64,000 bases of DNA from Methylotenera_A sp044222005 (GCA_044222005.1 JBGANY010000006.1:49624-113623), one strand, 5' to 3'. Positions 35,091 to 43,625 are shown, counted from the stretch's first letter. Notes: generated from the sequence alone by a model not told the origin. Numbers and translations are program-made.

Positions 35091-36446
35091 ATGAGCAAAA
35101 ATTATTTTGGTACAGATGGTATTCGCGGCAAAGTGGGCGATGCGCCGATTACGCCAGATTTCGTGATGCGTTTGGGCTACGCTGCAGGGCGCGTATTTGT
35201 TGGCTTGCAGGGCAACCTTGCAAAAGGCGCGCGCCCGGCTGTTTTAATTGGCAAAGATACGCGTATCTCCGGCTACATGCTGGAGGCCGCGCTGGAGTCC
35301 GGCTTATCTGCCGCGGGTGTGGATGTACTGCTGACAGGCCCAATGCCGACGCCGGCTGTTGCCTACCTCACGCGTGCCTTGCGCGCGCAGGCAGGTATCG
35401 TCATTTCTGCCTCGCATAACCCTTATTACGATAACGGCATCAAGTTTTTCTCGGCGCAAGGTACAAAACTGCCCGATGATATCGAGCACGCCATCGAAGC
35501 CGAGCTGGAAAAACCCATGCAGGTGGTGGATTCCGCCAAGCTGGGTAAAGCGCGGCGCATAGACGACGCCGCTGGGCGCTATGTGGAATTCTGCAAAAGC
35601 ACCTTTCCGAATGATATGGATCTGCGCGGCCTGAAAATCGTGCTGGATTGCGCACACGGCGCAACTTACCATGTTGCGCCCGATGTGTTTCACGAGCTGG
35701 GTGCGGAAATTATCAGCATCGGCAATCAGCCGGACGGCCTGAACATTAACGAGCAAGTCGGCTCCACCCATCCGCAAGCCTTGCAGAAAGCCGTTGTCGC
35801 ACACAAGGCTGATATGGGCATTGCGTTTGATGGCGATGGCGACCGTGTGATGATGGTGGATGCAAGCGGCAATCTGCTGGATGGCGACCAGCTGCTGTAC
35901 ATCATCGCACTGGGCTTATACGCTAAAGGCAAGCTGAAAGGCGGCGTGGCGGGCACGCTGATGACCAACTTGGCGTTAGAGCATGCGCTGAAAAAGCACC
36001 AAATCCCCTTTGCGCGCGCCAAAGTGGGCGATAGATACGTGCTGGAACTGCTGCAGACTAAAAACTGGAAGCTGGGCGGTGAGAATTCCGGTCATATTCT
36101 CACCTTAGATAAACACACCAGCGGCGATGCGATTATCGCCGCGCTGCAAGTGCTACACGCCTTAAAGCAAAGCGGCAAAACGCTTACGCAAATGGGGGAA
36201 GAGCTCGTGCTGTACCCGCAAGTGTTAATCAACGTGACGACCAAAAATAAACTGGATTTGGAAACACCACGAATTCAAAATGCCGTTAAAAAAGCCGAGA
36301 CTGAACTCAATGGCGCGGGGCGTGTGCTTCTGCGTGCCTCTGGCACCGAGCCAAAAATCCGCGTGATGGTAGAAGGCCAAGATGCGAAGTTGGTGCAAAA
36401 ACTGGCGGAAGAAATTGCGGAAGTAGTGAAGCTGGCGGCGGGGTAA
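35091..36446 (+). CDS. glmM: Phosphoglucosamine mutase
   Basis: 451 residues, the usual length. FGTDGIRGKVG at the N-terminus, the phosphoserine motif ISASHNP (catalytic Ser108), the metal loop DGDGDR near 245 and the C-terminal RASGTEPKIRVMVEG are all present. It converts glucosamine 6-phosphate to glucosamine 1-phosphate for peptidoglycan and LPS. It is 13 bases after folP. Confidence 0.97.
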   Translation: MSKNYFGTDGIRGKVGDAPITPDFVMRLGYAAGRVFVGLQGNLAKGARPAVLIGKDTRISGYMLEAALESGLSAAGVDVLLTGPMPTPAVAYLTRALRAQAGIVISASHNPYYDNGIKFFSAQGTKLPDDIEHAIEAELEKPMQVVDSAKLGKARRIDDAAGRYVEFCKSTFPNDMDLRGLKIVLDCAHGATYHVAPDVFHELGAEIISIGNQPDGLNINEQVGSTHPQALQKAVVAHKADMGIAFDGDGDRVMMVDASGNLLDGDQLLYIIALGLYAKGKLKGGVAGTLMTNLALEHALKKHQIPFARAKVGDRYVLELLQTKNWKLGGENSGHILTLDKHTSGDAIIAALQVLHALKQSGKTLTQMGEELVLYPQVLINVTTKNKLDLETPRIQNAVKKAETELNGAGRVLLRASGTEPKIRVMVEGQDAKLVQKLAEEIAEVVKLAAG

Positions 36447-36601
36447 AATAAAAATTAATCCGAAGTTGAGCTAACCCGCTTTAATTCTTTAATTCTTATG
36501 ATGCATAGTTGAAATCAACCTAAAAATATCGACAGAAAGACAGTGGAGCAATACAGCATAAAAATGGCTCCGACAATTCAGCGTCTTTACCGAAATTAAT
36601 A

Positions 36602-37801
36602 ATGATCAAAACTACAAAAAATACCATAAGTCAGATTCCTGCTGGTGTATGGGTACTCGGCTTCGTCAGCATGTTGATGGATATTTCCTCCGAGATGATC
36701 CACAGCCTGCTGCCTTTATTTATGGTCACCACGCTCGGCGCCAGCGTCTTTGCGGTAGGCCTAATTGAAGGGCTGGCCGAATCCACGGCCCTGATCGTCA
36801 AAGTGTTTTCGGGTGTCTTGAGTGATTATCTGGGTAAGCGTAAGGGACTTGCCGTCTTTGGGTATGCCTTGGGTGCATTGACCAAGCCATTGTTTGCGAT
36901 GGCTTCAACTTACGGCATCGTGCTTACGGCCCGTTTAGCGGATCGTATTGGCAAAGGAATTCGCGGAGCACCGCGTGATGCACTAGTTGCTGACATTGCG
37001 CCGCCTCATCTGCGCGGCGCTGCGTTTGGGTTGCGCCAATCTCTCGACACCGTAGGCGCATTTCTTGGCCCGTTACTTGCGGTAGGCTTGATGCTGCTAT
37101 GGGCCAATGACTTCCGGGCTGTATTCTGGGTCGCGGTGATTCCAGGACTGATGGCCGCGGCGTTGCTCTTATTCGGAATACGTGAACCCGAACGTCATGA
37201 GGGCGCCAAGCGTTCAAATCCGATTCGTAGAGAAAACCTCAAGAGTCTTGGTGCGCAGTATTGGTGGTTGGTTGGTATAGGCACAATATTCACGATGGCC
37301 CGTTTCAGCGAGGCGTTTCTGGTGTTGCGGGCACAACAAGGGGGTGTTCCGGTCGCACTGGTGCCCCTGGTGATGGTGGCGATGAATCTCATCTATGCCG
37401 CTTCGGCCTATCCATTCGGCAAGCTCTCCGATCGCATGAGCCACAAGACGTTGTTAGCGCTCGGTCTGATCGTCCTGGTTGCGGCAGATTTGATACTCGC
37501 CACAAATGATCATTGGGGTGTCGTTTTAGCTGGCGTCGCGCTCTGGGGTATCCATATGGGCATCACACAAGGGCTATTCGCCACGATGGTCGCCGATACC
37601 GCGCCTACCGATTTGCGTGGCACGGCCTATGGTTTCTTCAATCTGATGAGCGGCGTCGCAATGCTGGCTGCTAGCGGGGTCGCTGGACTTTTGTGGGATC
37701 AGCTTGGGGCATCATTCACCTTTTATGCGGGCGCGGTGTTCTGCATTGTTGCACTTGCTGGGTTGGCTTGGCAACCAGCGCCGGCAGGGCGCAATAGCTG
37801 A
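36602..37801 (+). CDS. MFS transporter
   Basis: 399 residues and about 12 membrane segments. The loop between helices 2 and 3 has GVLSDYLGKRKGLA, the MFS motif A region, and the equivalent in the second half is GKLSDRMSHKTLLA. ADRIGKGIRGAPRDALVAD after helix 4 and SSEMIHSLLPLF in helix 1 are characteristic of one large uncharacterised proteobacterial MFS group. The substrate cannot be told. It stands alone between glmM and the phosphate region. Confidence 0.85.
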   Translation: MIKTTKNTISQIPAGVWVLGFVSMLMDISSEMIHSLLPLFMVTTLGASVFAVGLIEGLAESTALIVKVFSGVLSDYLGKRKGLAVFGYALGALTKPLFAMASTYGIVLTARLADRIGKGIRGAPRDALVADIAPPHLRGAAFGLRQSLDTVGAFLGPLLAVGLMLLWANDFRAVFWVAVIPGLMAAALLLFGIREPERHEGAKRSNPIRRENLKSLGAQYWWLVGIGTIFTMARFSEAFLVLRAQQGGVPVALVPLVMVAMNLIYAASAYPFGKLSDRMSHKTLLALGLIVLVAADLILATNDHWGVVLAGVALWGIHMGITQGLFATMVADTAPTDLRGTAYGFFNLMSGVAMLAASGVAGLLWDQLGASFTFYAGAVFCIVALAGLAWQPAPAGRNS

Positions 37802-38038
37802 GAGGTATTGCGCCGCATGAAAAAATTCTCATTTGGCGTATTATGTCGCACTAATATGCCCTAAAAATCAAAGTTAATTCCTCTGCAATCCGCATGGTTA
37901 TTGGTCTGCAGGCCGATAATTTTCATGTGTTTTCACATAAATCCTGAACTAAACCTTATTCTGCATCCTCAAACTGCGCATAAATTGAACAAATGCACCG
38001 TTTTAACTCGTTTTGCATATCAAAATAGACTGTGTTAG

Positions 38039-38056
38039 TTGTCATCGTTTAGTCAA
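38039..38056 (+). promoter_or_regulatory. Candidate Pho box upstream of the HAD phosphatase gene
   Basis: TTGTCAT (38039-38045) and TAGTCAA (38050-38056) repeat with the 11-base period of PhoB sites. Only two units are good, and the start codon is 165 bases away. Confidence 0.4.
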
Positions 38057-38150
38057 AACAAACCAGTAAACTACCCAGAAAGCCAATAAGCACTTGATGT
38101 TTACATATGAGGGCTACTTTAATTTTATTATTTTGCCCCCATATTCAGAA

Positions 38151-38167
38151 CTGGCATGACTTATGCG
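38151..38167 (+). promoter_or_regulatory. Sigma54-like promoter element
   Basis: CTGGCATGACTTATGCG keeps the -24 GG and -12 GC with the required 10-base gap, and 11 of 14 consensus positions. It is 54 bases before the HAD gene start. No sigma54 activator gene is in the window. Confidence 0.35.
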
Positions 38168-38220
38168 GGTTTAACAGTATAGCGTTTTGAGGAGTTTGAA
38201 ATCATAAAGGAAAAAACAAC

Positions 38221-39045
38221 GTGAATATGATGAATACTAAGCCTGAGATTACGATTGAGTATCTTGTGGCGAGTGATTTCGACCAGACATTGAGTTTCAA
38301 TGATTCTGGCCATGTGCTGGCTGAGATGCTGGGCATATCGGATTATGAGGAAAAAGTAGCGGGGCTTGCGCGTTCCAAGCTGGTTCAGCAGGGCGCTGAG
38401 TTGGCTTATTTGCTGCGGCACGACCCTGCATTCCGCGGCGTGCGGATGGAGCACCTGGTTGAGGCTGGCAAACGTGTGCGTCTGAAAGACAACGTTAAGC
38501 TGTTTACAGAAATTCTGGCTAAAGGTTTGGATGGCTATCACTTCCAATTCTATGTGATTTCCGCCGGGCCGGCAGCGGTCGTGCGTTCGGCGCTTGAGGG
38601 GATTGTTCCACCTGAGAACGTATTTGGCTCGGAATTTGAGTTTGATGCGGAGACGGGTGAGATTTGCAATATCATCCGTGTGCCCGCAGGCAACGGCAAA
38701 GTAGCCGTGCTGCAAGAACTGGAACAAAAACTGCAGATGAGCCCGGACCGCGTGATTTACGTGGGTGATGGCAGCTCCGACCTTTATGTGATGCACGATG
38801 TGAACAGCCGTGATGGGCATACTGTCGCTGTTTCAGAGACCAAATCGATTGGACGCATTGCCCATCGAACCGTGCTGAGTGACAGTGCGGTAAGTGTGCT
38901 GGTGCCGATTCTTGAGGATGTGCTTAAGTGGAATTCGGCACAGATTCGCGAATTGTTCAACGCGCATGGTCTGGCGCTGCAAGATTGGGATAAAATTCAC
39001 ACAGACTGGATTAGTTTCCACAATCAGGCTGCTTTGAAAGATTAA
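38221..39045 (+). CDS. HAD-superfamily phosphatase
   Basis: 274 residues from GTG 38221 with AAAGGA upstream; ATGs at 38227 and 38230 are alternatives. Motif I is D19-F-D21-Q-T23, motif II the serine in VISAGP, motif III the lysine in GNGKVAVL and motif IV GDGSSD at 182-187. This is the SerB/MtnX-like HAD-IB arrangement with an alpha-helical cap at about 40-95. Substrate unknown: phosphocholine, phosphoethanolamine or glycerol phosphate would fit its position near a phospholipase, but this is inference. It is 2 bases from the next gene. Confidence 0.75.
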   Translation: MNMMNTKPEITIEYLVASDFDQTLSFNDSGHVLAEMLGISDYEEKVAGLARSKLVQQGAELAYLLRHDPAFRGVRMEHLVEAGKRVRLKDNVKLFTEILAKGLDGYHFQFYVISAGPAAVVRSALEGIVPPENVFGSEFEFDAETGEICNIIRVPAGNGKVAVLQELEQKLQMSPDRVIYVGDGSSDLYVMHDVNSRDGHTVAVSETKSIGRIAHRTVLSDSAVSVLVPILEDVLKWNSAQIRELFNAHGLALQDWDKIHTDWISFHNQAALKD

Positions 39046-39047
39046 GT

Positions 39048-39302
39048 ATGAATATGACAGATTTTATCGGCTATTTTTCGGCGTTTTTAACCACGTTTGC
39101 CTTTGTGCCACAGGCGCTGCATTCATGGAAGACACGCGATTTATCCGGTGTTTCGCTGCCCATGTATAGCATATTCAGCACCGGCGTGCTTGGCTGGATT
39201 GTCTATGGCGTATCAATCGCCAGCTGGCCGATCGTTGCGGCAAACATCGTTACGTTAGTGCTTTCTTGCGCGGTGCTTTGGTTAAAGTTAAAGCACCGCT
39301 AA
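39048..39302 (+). CDS. SemiSWEET-type sugar transporter (PQ-loop)
   Basis: 84 residues and three membrane helices, the size of a single SemiSWEET unit, which works as a dimer. The PQ motif is P21-Q22 in FAFVPQALHSWKT, and the third helix ends in LKLKHR. Members carry sugars across the inner membrane by facilitated diffusion. Its start is 2 bases after the HAD phosphatase stop, so the two are co-transcribed. Why a sugar carrier is paired with a phosphatase is not clear; the phosphatase may release the carried sugar. Confidence 0.78.
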   Translation: MNMTDFIGYFSAFLTTFAFVPQALHSWKTRDLSGVSLPMYSIFSTGVLGWIVYGVSIASWPIVAANIVTLVLSCAVLWLKLKHR

Positions 39303-39427
39303 GTTGTATATATTCTAAGTAATATATATTTATCAGTAAGTTAGGTCAAAAAAACTTCATCCTGGTTTAATCAAACTGTCATAAGCCGTATTCAAACTGG
39401 TGTCATGAAATGTTGTGAGTACAAATC

Positions 39428-39976
39428 ATGAGCATAAATCAGGTGCGCTTTTATCTGAACCGTGTGCTGGCGCTGGATAGCGCGTTGTGTGTGAGCGTGA
39501 GCCATGCCAGCCAATACCGGTTCATCCGTGACTGGTTCCGCCTCATTAGTCGCCTGGGCGATGGCGTATTTTGGTATACCTTGATGCTGGCCATTTTAGT
39601 TACGCAGCAAAGCGATGGCGTTAAGCCGGTGCTGCATATGCTGGCGGCTGGTTTAACTGGCACGCTGATATATAAATGGTTAAAACACAAAACGCATCGC
39701 CCGCGGCCTTATCAAGTGCGTCAGGATGTTTGGTTATCTGGCAAACCGCTGGATCATTTTAGTTTCCCCTCTGGGCACACGCTTCACGCGGTCGCATTTG
39801 GTTTGGTTGCCCTTTTTTATTTCCCTATCCTTGCGGTGGTTTTGGTTCCATTCATTATCATGGTGGCGATGTCGCGGGTGATTTTGGGCCTGCATTACCC
39901 CAGTGATGTGATGGCTGGCGCGGCCATTGGCTATGTCATCGCGCTCATTTCTATTAGTTTGGTATCTTTGTTGTAG
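39428..39976 (+). CDS. PAP2-family membrane phosphatase
   Basis: 182 residues and about five membrane segments. The three-part PAP2 signature is complete: KHKTHRPRPYQ, SFPSGHTLHA and SRVILGLHYPSDVMAG. Such enzymes remove phosphate from phosphatidic acid, undecaprenyl pyrophosphate or lipid A. Given the next genes (phospholipase C-like and a diacylglycerol-type glycosyltransferase), phosphatidate dephosphorylation to diacylglycerol is an attractive role, but it is inferred. It converges with the phospholipase gene, 16 bases away. Confidence 0.85.
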   Translation: MSINQVRFYLNRVLALDSALCVSVSHASQYRFIRDWFRLISRLGDGVFWYTLMLAILVTQQSDGVKPVLHMLAAGLTGTLIYKWLKHKTHRPRPYQVRQDVWLSGKPLDHFSFPSGHTLHAVAFGLVALFYFPILAVVLVPFIIMVAMSRVILGLHYPSDVMAGAAIGYVIALISISLVSLL

Positions 39977-39992
39977 CCTGGTGCCTAAAAAT

Positions 39993-40847
39993 CTATCTGG
40001 CAATAATTTGCTGGTTAGCGTGGTAAAAATCTACCGGGTTGAGCATGCGCAAACGTAAATCGCCCAGACATTGCTCTCGCCACGCGATAAGTTCAGCCGC
40101 ACTGAGGTGATTCAATTCAGGTTCCCAGTTTGGCCTCAGGCCTTGCATGGCGTGATGAAAATGCTCCAGCGCGTGCTCTGTCTTGGTTAAATAATAGTTC
40201 AGATTCTTAACAAATTCCTGATCACGAATTTTCAGAAGCCATAACAGCAGCGATGAAATGCGGCTAAATCTAAGTGCTTTATCCAACGATGCCAGGCGCC
40301 TTAAATTGGCTTTAACCACTTTGTGGTGCACGTTAAAGCGAGGGGTGACAAATTTGCAGAGCACATCGATATGACTGCTGATAAGCTGATGCGGCGTGTG
40401 CGCAAGGTGTCTGGCAATATGCGCATCCATTGCCCATTCGGAGGCAATATGCGTCAAAATGGTCTTGTTGAGCCATTTGGCTTCATATGCGGGCACAAAG
40501 TGATTGTGCGCAATCACATCCACAAACAAATGGCTGGAGTAGCCTACGGCTATTGCAATTTCTTCCTCTGTATTTGCTGTTTCTACCATAAGCTCGGAAA
40601 TATGCCATTGGTGTGTGGTGCTGAATGATTTTGAAATAATCGCCAAATCGGGCAGGCACGCGCCCGCCAGCACCAGTCTGGGGAACTTCCTGATGGCCTG
40701 CTGAATTTTTGGATCGAGCAAGGGAGAGGCCAGCAATAAGCATTGAGAAAAATAAATGTGGGTGTATAACCCCCAGGCATTGGCATCCAGCGCATAAAAA
40801 ATGATGGGGGTCGCCCATAACAGTTTGATGTATAAACTGTTTCTCAT
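39993..40847 (-). CDS. Zinc-dependent phospholipase C-like protein
   Basis: 284 residues from the ATG at 40847 (MRNSLYIKLLW); the open frame continues to 40883 but that ATG lies inside the Pho-box ladder. A hydrophobic N-terminus ending DANAWG looks like a signal peptide, so mature W would be near the N-terminus, as in Zn-PLC enzymes. Histidine/aspartate motifs typical of the PF00882 Zn_dep_PLPC fold follow: THIYFSQ, GACLPDL, HQWH, GYSSHLFVDVIAHNHFVP. Four 11-base-spaced Pho-box units precede it. It probably cleaves phospholipid headgroups on the periplasmic side when phosphate is short. Confidence 0.72.
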   Translation of the reverse strand: MRNSLYIKLLWATPIIFYALDANAWGLYTHIYFSQCLLLASPLLDPKIQQAIRKFPRLVLAGACLPDLAIISKSFSTTHQWHISELMVETANTEEEIAIAVGYSSHLFVDVIAHNHFVPAYEAKWLNKTILTHIASEWAMDAHIARHLAHTPHQLISSHIDVLCKFVTPRFNVHHKVVKANLRRLASLDKALRFSRISSLLLWLLKIRDQEFVKNLNYYLTKTEHALEHFHHAMQGLRPNWEPELNHLSAAELIAWREQCLGDLRLRMLNPVDFYHANQQIIAR

Positions 40848-40870
40848 GATGCGTACTGTTACATTGCCAA

Positions 40871-40910
40871 ATGAAGATAACATGAAAAAATCATGACGTT
40901 TTCATGAAAA
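40871..40910 (-). promoter_or_regulatory. Pho-box ladder driving the phospholipase C-like gene
   Basis: On the minus strand TCAT occurs four times exactly 11 bases apart (plus-strand ATGA at 40871, 40882, 40893, 40904). The second best unit reads CGTCATG. An 11-base direct repeat of TGTCA-type units is the PhoB binding pattern. Confidence 0.65.
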
Positions 40911-40916
40911 TTATTG

Positions 40917-40943
40917 CTGTCATATTCACGTGGCTGTCACATT
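40917..40943 (+). promoter_or_regulatory. Candidate Pho box for the GT4 glycosyltransferase gene
   Basis: CTGTCAT (40917-40923) and CTGTCAC (40934-40940) are present, with a weaker TATTCAC exactly 11 bases before the latter. The phase between the two strong units is 17, so this site is less regular than the other Pho boxes. Confidence 0.45.
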
Positions 40944-40982
40944 TAAAAGTTAGTATGTGCTTAATTCACAAGGGCTAACTTA

Positions 40983-42185
40983 ATGAATATATTGCTGATT
41001 TCGGATGTTTACTTTCCTCGCATCAACGGCGTTTCTACCTCTGTTAGAACCTTTACAGAGCAGCTGCAGAATTTAGGGCATTATGTGCACCTCATTGCGC
41101 CCGATTATGGGATTGCAACGGAAGACGAGGCATGGATTACACGCGTGCCGGCGCGCGGAATTTTCTTTGACCCGGAAGACAAACTAAAAAAATATGGTGA
41201 GGTACTACGTCTTTTGCCTGAGCTTCAGGGTAAAGAATTCGATCTCGTGCATATCCATACGCCGTTTGTCGCGCACTACGCAGGCCTGAAGCTGGCCAAA
41301 TTGCTAGAGATCCCGGTGGTTGAAACTTACCATACTTTTTTTGAGGATTATTTACATCATTATCTGCCCTGGATTCCCAAGTTTTTGGCACGCGGCTTGG
41401 CCAGGCGCATATCAAAAAATCAATGTAATCAAGTAGATGCCATCGTCGTGCCATCTCAGCCCATGCTGGATGTGCTGCGGAATTATGGTGTAGATGTGCC
41501 AGCGGAAGTGATTGCGACCGGTTTGCAGGCGAGCAGTTTTGGCGATGCCAAGGGCGCACACTTTAGAGAGAAATATGGCATTCCGCTGCAAAGACCGATG
41601 CTGCTTTATGTGGGACGCGTTGCGCATGAAAAGAATATTGGTTTTTTATTGGAAGTGGTCAAATTCTTAAGCATAGAAATTCCGGAAATCTTGCTTGTGA
41701 TCACGGGGGAAGGCCCTGCGGAAGCAAGTTTGCGCACATTGGTCAAATCACTCGGCATTGAAAATAATGTGCAGTTCATCGGTTACCTGGACCGCAACAC
41801 AGAATTGAACGCCTGCTATCAGGCCGCAGATGTGTTTGTGTTTGCATCCAAGAGTGAGACACAAGGCCTTGTGCTGCTTGAGGCTATGGCGCAGGGTACG
41901 CCGGTCGTGGCCATTGCAGAGTTAGGTACTGCCTCGATACTGATTGAGGGAGAAGGGGCAATGATTGCAACCGACAATGCGCCAGAATTTGCACAGAAGG
42001 TGCATCACTTATTAAATGACCATATGCGGCGCAAAGAGTTAGGGGAGCGTGCCAGGGCGTATGCACATAACAAGTGGTCTGCAGCCACGCAAGCGGAGCG
42101 CATGGTGCAGTTTTACAATGCGCTGGTCAGCCAAACCCAAATCGCCGGCAAGCGTTCTGCACAATTAGGCATTCAGCAGAATTAA
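40983..42185 (+). CDS. GT4 glycosyltransferase, diacylglycerol-glucosyltransferase-like
   Basis: 400 residues, GT-B fold. The N-terminal VYFPRINGVSTSVRTF and ETYHTFFEDYLHHYLP segments resemble those of monoglycosyldiacylglycerol synthases and related mannosyltransferases, where the latter lies in a membrane-binding helix region. The C-terminal half has VGRVAHEKNIGF and the EX7E-type SKSETQGLVLLEAMAQGTPVV. It may glycosylate diacylglycerol to form a phosphorus-free membrane lipid. It is divergent from the phospholipase gene across a region with Pho-box units and converges with phoU at a strong two-way terminator. Confidence 0.75.
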   Translation: MNILLISDVYFPRINGVSTSVRTFTEQLQNLGHYVHLIAPDYGIATEDEAWITRVPARGIFFDPEDKLKKYGEVLRLLPELQGKEFDLVHIHTPFVAHYAGLKLAKLLEIPVVETYHTFFEDYLHHYLPWIPKFLARGLARRISKNQCNQVDAIVVPSQPMLDVLRNYGVDVPAEVIATGLQASSFGDAKGAHFREKYGIPLQRPMLLYVGRVAHEKNIGFLLEVVKFLSIEIPEILLVITGEGPAEASLRTLVKSLGIENNVQFIGYLDRNTELNACYQAADVFVFASKSETQGLVLLEAMAQGTPVVAIAELGTASILIEGEGAMIATDNAPEFAQKVHHLLNDHMRRKELGERARAYAHNKWSAATQAERMVQFYNALVSQTQIAGKRSAQLGIQQN

Positions 42186-42187
42186 CA

Positions 42188-42218
42188 TGCAAAAAGCCAG
42201 CAAGGCTGGCTTTTTGCA
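42188..42218. terminator. Two-way terminator between the GT4 gene and phoU
   Basis: TGCAAAAAGCCAGC and GCTGGCTTTTTGCA form a perfect 14-base-pair stem with an AAG loop. The U/A tracts inside the stem let it work in both directions. Confidence 0.88.
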
Positions 42219-42237
42219 GTATGACAGAAATCAGAAT

Positions 42238-42942
42238 CTAAGGTCGCGTGGCTTCCTGTTCCATTTCTTCCATGCTTACATGGCGGACATCTTTGCCTTT
42301 CACCATATACACGACATATTCCGAGATGTTTTTCGCATGATCACCAATGCGCTCAACCGCTTTTGCGATAAACAGCACCTCTAAAGAGATCGAAATCGTG
42401 CGCGGATCTTCCAGCATAAAAGTGATGAGCTGGCGAATCGCTGCCTGATATTGCTCATCGACCTCTTCATCCATGTGCGCAATTTCCAGTACCTTGGTGG
42501 CATCAGATCGCGCAAACGCATCCAGAGCCATGTGCAGCATATCACGCGCGGTGCTCGCCATGGCTTTGATTTCTACAAATCTTGGCGTTAATAAGCGATC
42601 GGCTTCTGTCGCTTTAAGTGCATAACGTGCGATCTTGGCGGCTTCGTCGCCAATGCGCTCAAGGTCGGTAATGGTTTTAATCATCATCAGCACCATGCGT
42701 AAATCACCCGCTGTCGGCTGACGGCGCGCGATAATGTGGCTGCAGTCTTCATCTACCTGCACTTCTAGCGCATTCACCAGATGGTCTTTTTTGATGACTG
42801 TTTTCGCAAGCTTAGGATTCGACCCAACCAGTGCCTCCAGTGAGTCCACGATCTGCTGTTCGACCAAACTACCCATTTCGAGCACTTTGGCGCGTACGGC
42901 CTCCAGTTCGGCATCGTACTGTTTAAAAATATGTTCCTGCAT
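42238..42942 (-). CDS. phoU: Phosphate signalling protein PhoU
   Basis: 234 residues made of two three-helix PhoU repeats. It starts FKQYDAELEAVRAKVLEMGSLVEQQI and has IGDEAAKIARYA and IGDHAKNISEYVVYM, the two metal-cluster motifs. It links the Pst transporter to the PhoR kinase and restrains the Pho response. Last gene of the pstSCAB-phoU operon. PhoB and PhoR are not in this window. Confidence 0.95.
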   Translation of the reverse strand: MQEHIFKQYDAELEAVRAKVLEMGSLVEQQIVDSLEALVGSNPKLAKTVIKKDHLVNALEVQVDEDCSHIIARRQPTAGDLRMVLMMIKTITDLERIGDEAAKIARYALKATEADRLLTPRFVEIKAMASTARDMLHMALDAFARSDATKVLEIAHMDEEVDEQYQAAIRQLITFMLEDPRTISISLEVLFIAKAVERIGDHAKNISEYVVYMVKGKDVRHVSMEEMEQEATRP

Positions 42943-42971
42943 TACATCATCCTTTCAAAATCATTACTGGC

Positions 42972-43625
42972 TTATCCAAACTTGCCTGTAATGTAGTCTT
43001 CCGTTTCTTTACGGCTTGGGCGGGTAAAAATCGTATTGGTGTCATCGTACTCCATCAGCTCGCCCAGATACATATAGGCAGTGTAATCAGAAACGCGTGC
43101 CGCCTGTTGCATGTTATGGGTCACTACCAGAATCGTCAGTTTTTCTTTTAACTCACTCATTAATTCTTCGATGTTGGCAGTCGCGATCGGGTCGAGCGCC
43201 GATGTCGGTTCGTCAAACAACATGATTTCCGGATCAGTCGCCAGGGCACGGGCAATGCATAAGCGCTGCTGCTGGCCGCCGGATAAATTAAACGCCAAGT
43301 CTTGCAAGCGGTCTTTCACTTCATTCCAAAGTGCTGCGCCTCTTAGTGCCTCTTCTACTTTGTCATCAATCGCACGTTTGTTCTTCTCATCACGCACCCG
43401 TAAACCGTAGGCCACATTCTCGTAAATTGTTTTGGGAAATGGATTCGGTTTCTGAAACACCATGCTGATGCGCATACGCACTTCAATCGGGTCAACACCA
43501 TGCTCTAAAATGTTAGTGTTATCGGGCAATGGCATATTAATGCCTTTTAAGGCTTGCATGCCATTGCTATAAAAGAAGTTTAAGTCACGCGCTTCAGCCT
43601 TGATCGCAGTTGTAGCATTCATCAT
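42972..43625 (-). pseudogene. pstB: pstB with an in-frame deletion that removes Walker A
   Basis: 217 residues instead of about 255-260. The start (with AGGAA 5 bases upstream) and the segment YSNGMQALKGINMPL are normal, but the next residues are PDNTNILEHGVDPIEVRMRI. About 40-45 residues are missing at about 43537-43540, including the whole P-loop (GPSGCGKST-type). The Q-loop (VFQKPNPFP), signature LSGGQQQR, Walker B IMLFDEPTSALD and H-loop THNMQQ remain. The product could not bind ATP normally, so Pst should be dead. The frame is undamaged, which fits a recent deletion or a sequence/assembly error. Confidence 0.8.

Larger units (their letters stand above)
37802..38220. other. 419-base gene-free stretch upstream of the HAD phosphatase gene
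   Basis: AT-rich with no supported reading frame. It contains a candidate Pho box (38039-38056), a sigma54-like element (38151-38167) and an ATGTGTTTTCACAT palindrome (37925-37938). It is probably the regulatory region of the following gene. Confidence 0.6.

Noticed and set aside
37925..37938. ATGTGTTTTCACAT palindrome, resembling a CRP/FNR half-site pair
   Set aside because: The gap between half-sites is 4 bases, not the 6 of CRP, and no clear promoter is next to it.
38161..38820. 219-codon minus-strand frame over the HAD gene
   Set aside because: Shadow of the HAD phosphatase, whose four motifs are intact on the plus strand.
39376..39406. Two TGTCAT units before the PAP2 gene as a Pho box
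   Set aside because: They are 24 bases apart, outside the 11-base phase, with no intermediate unit. I could not support a PhoB site here.
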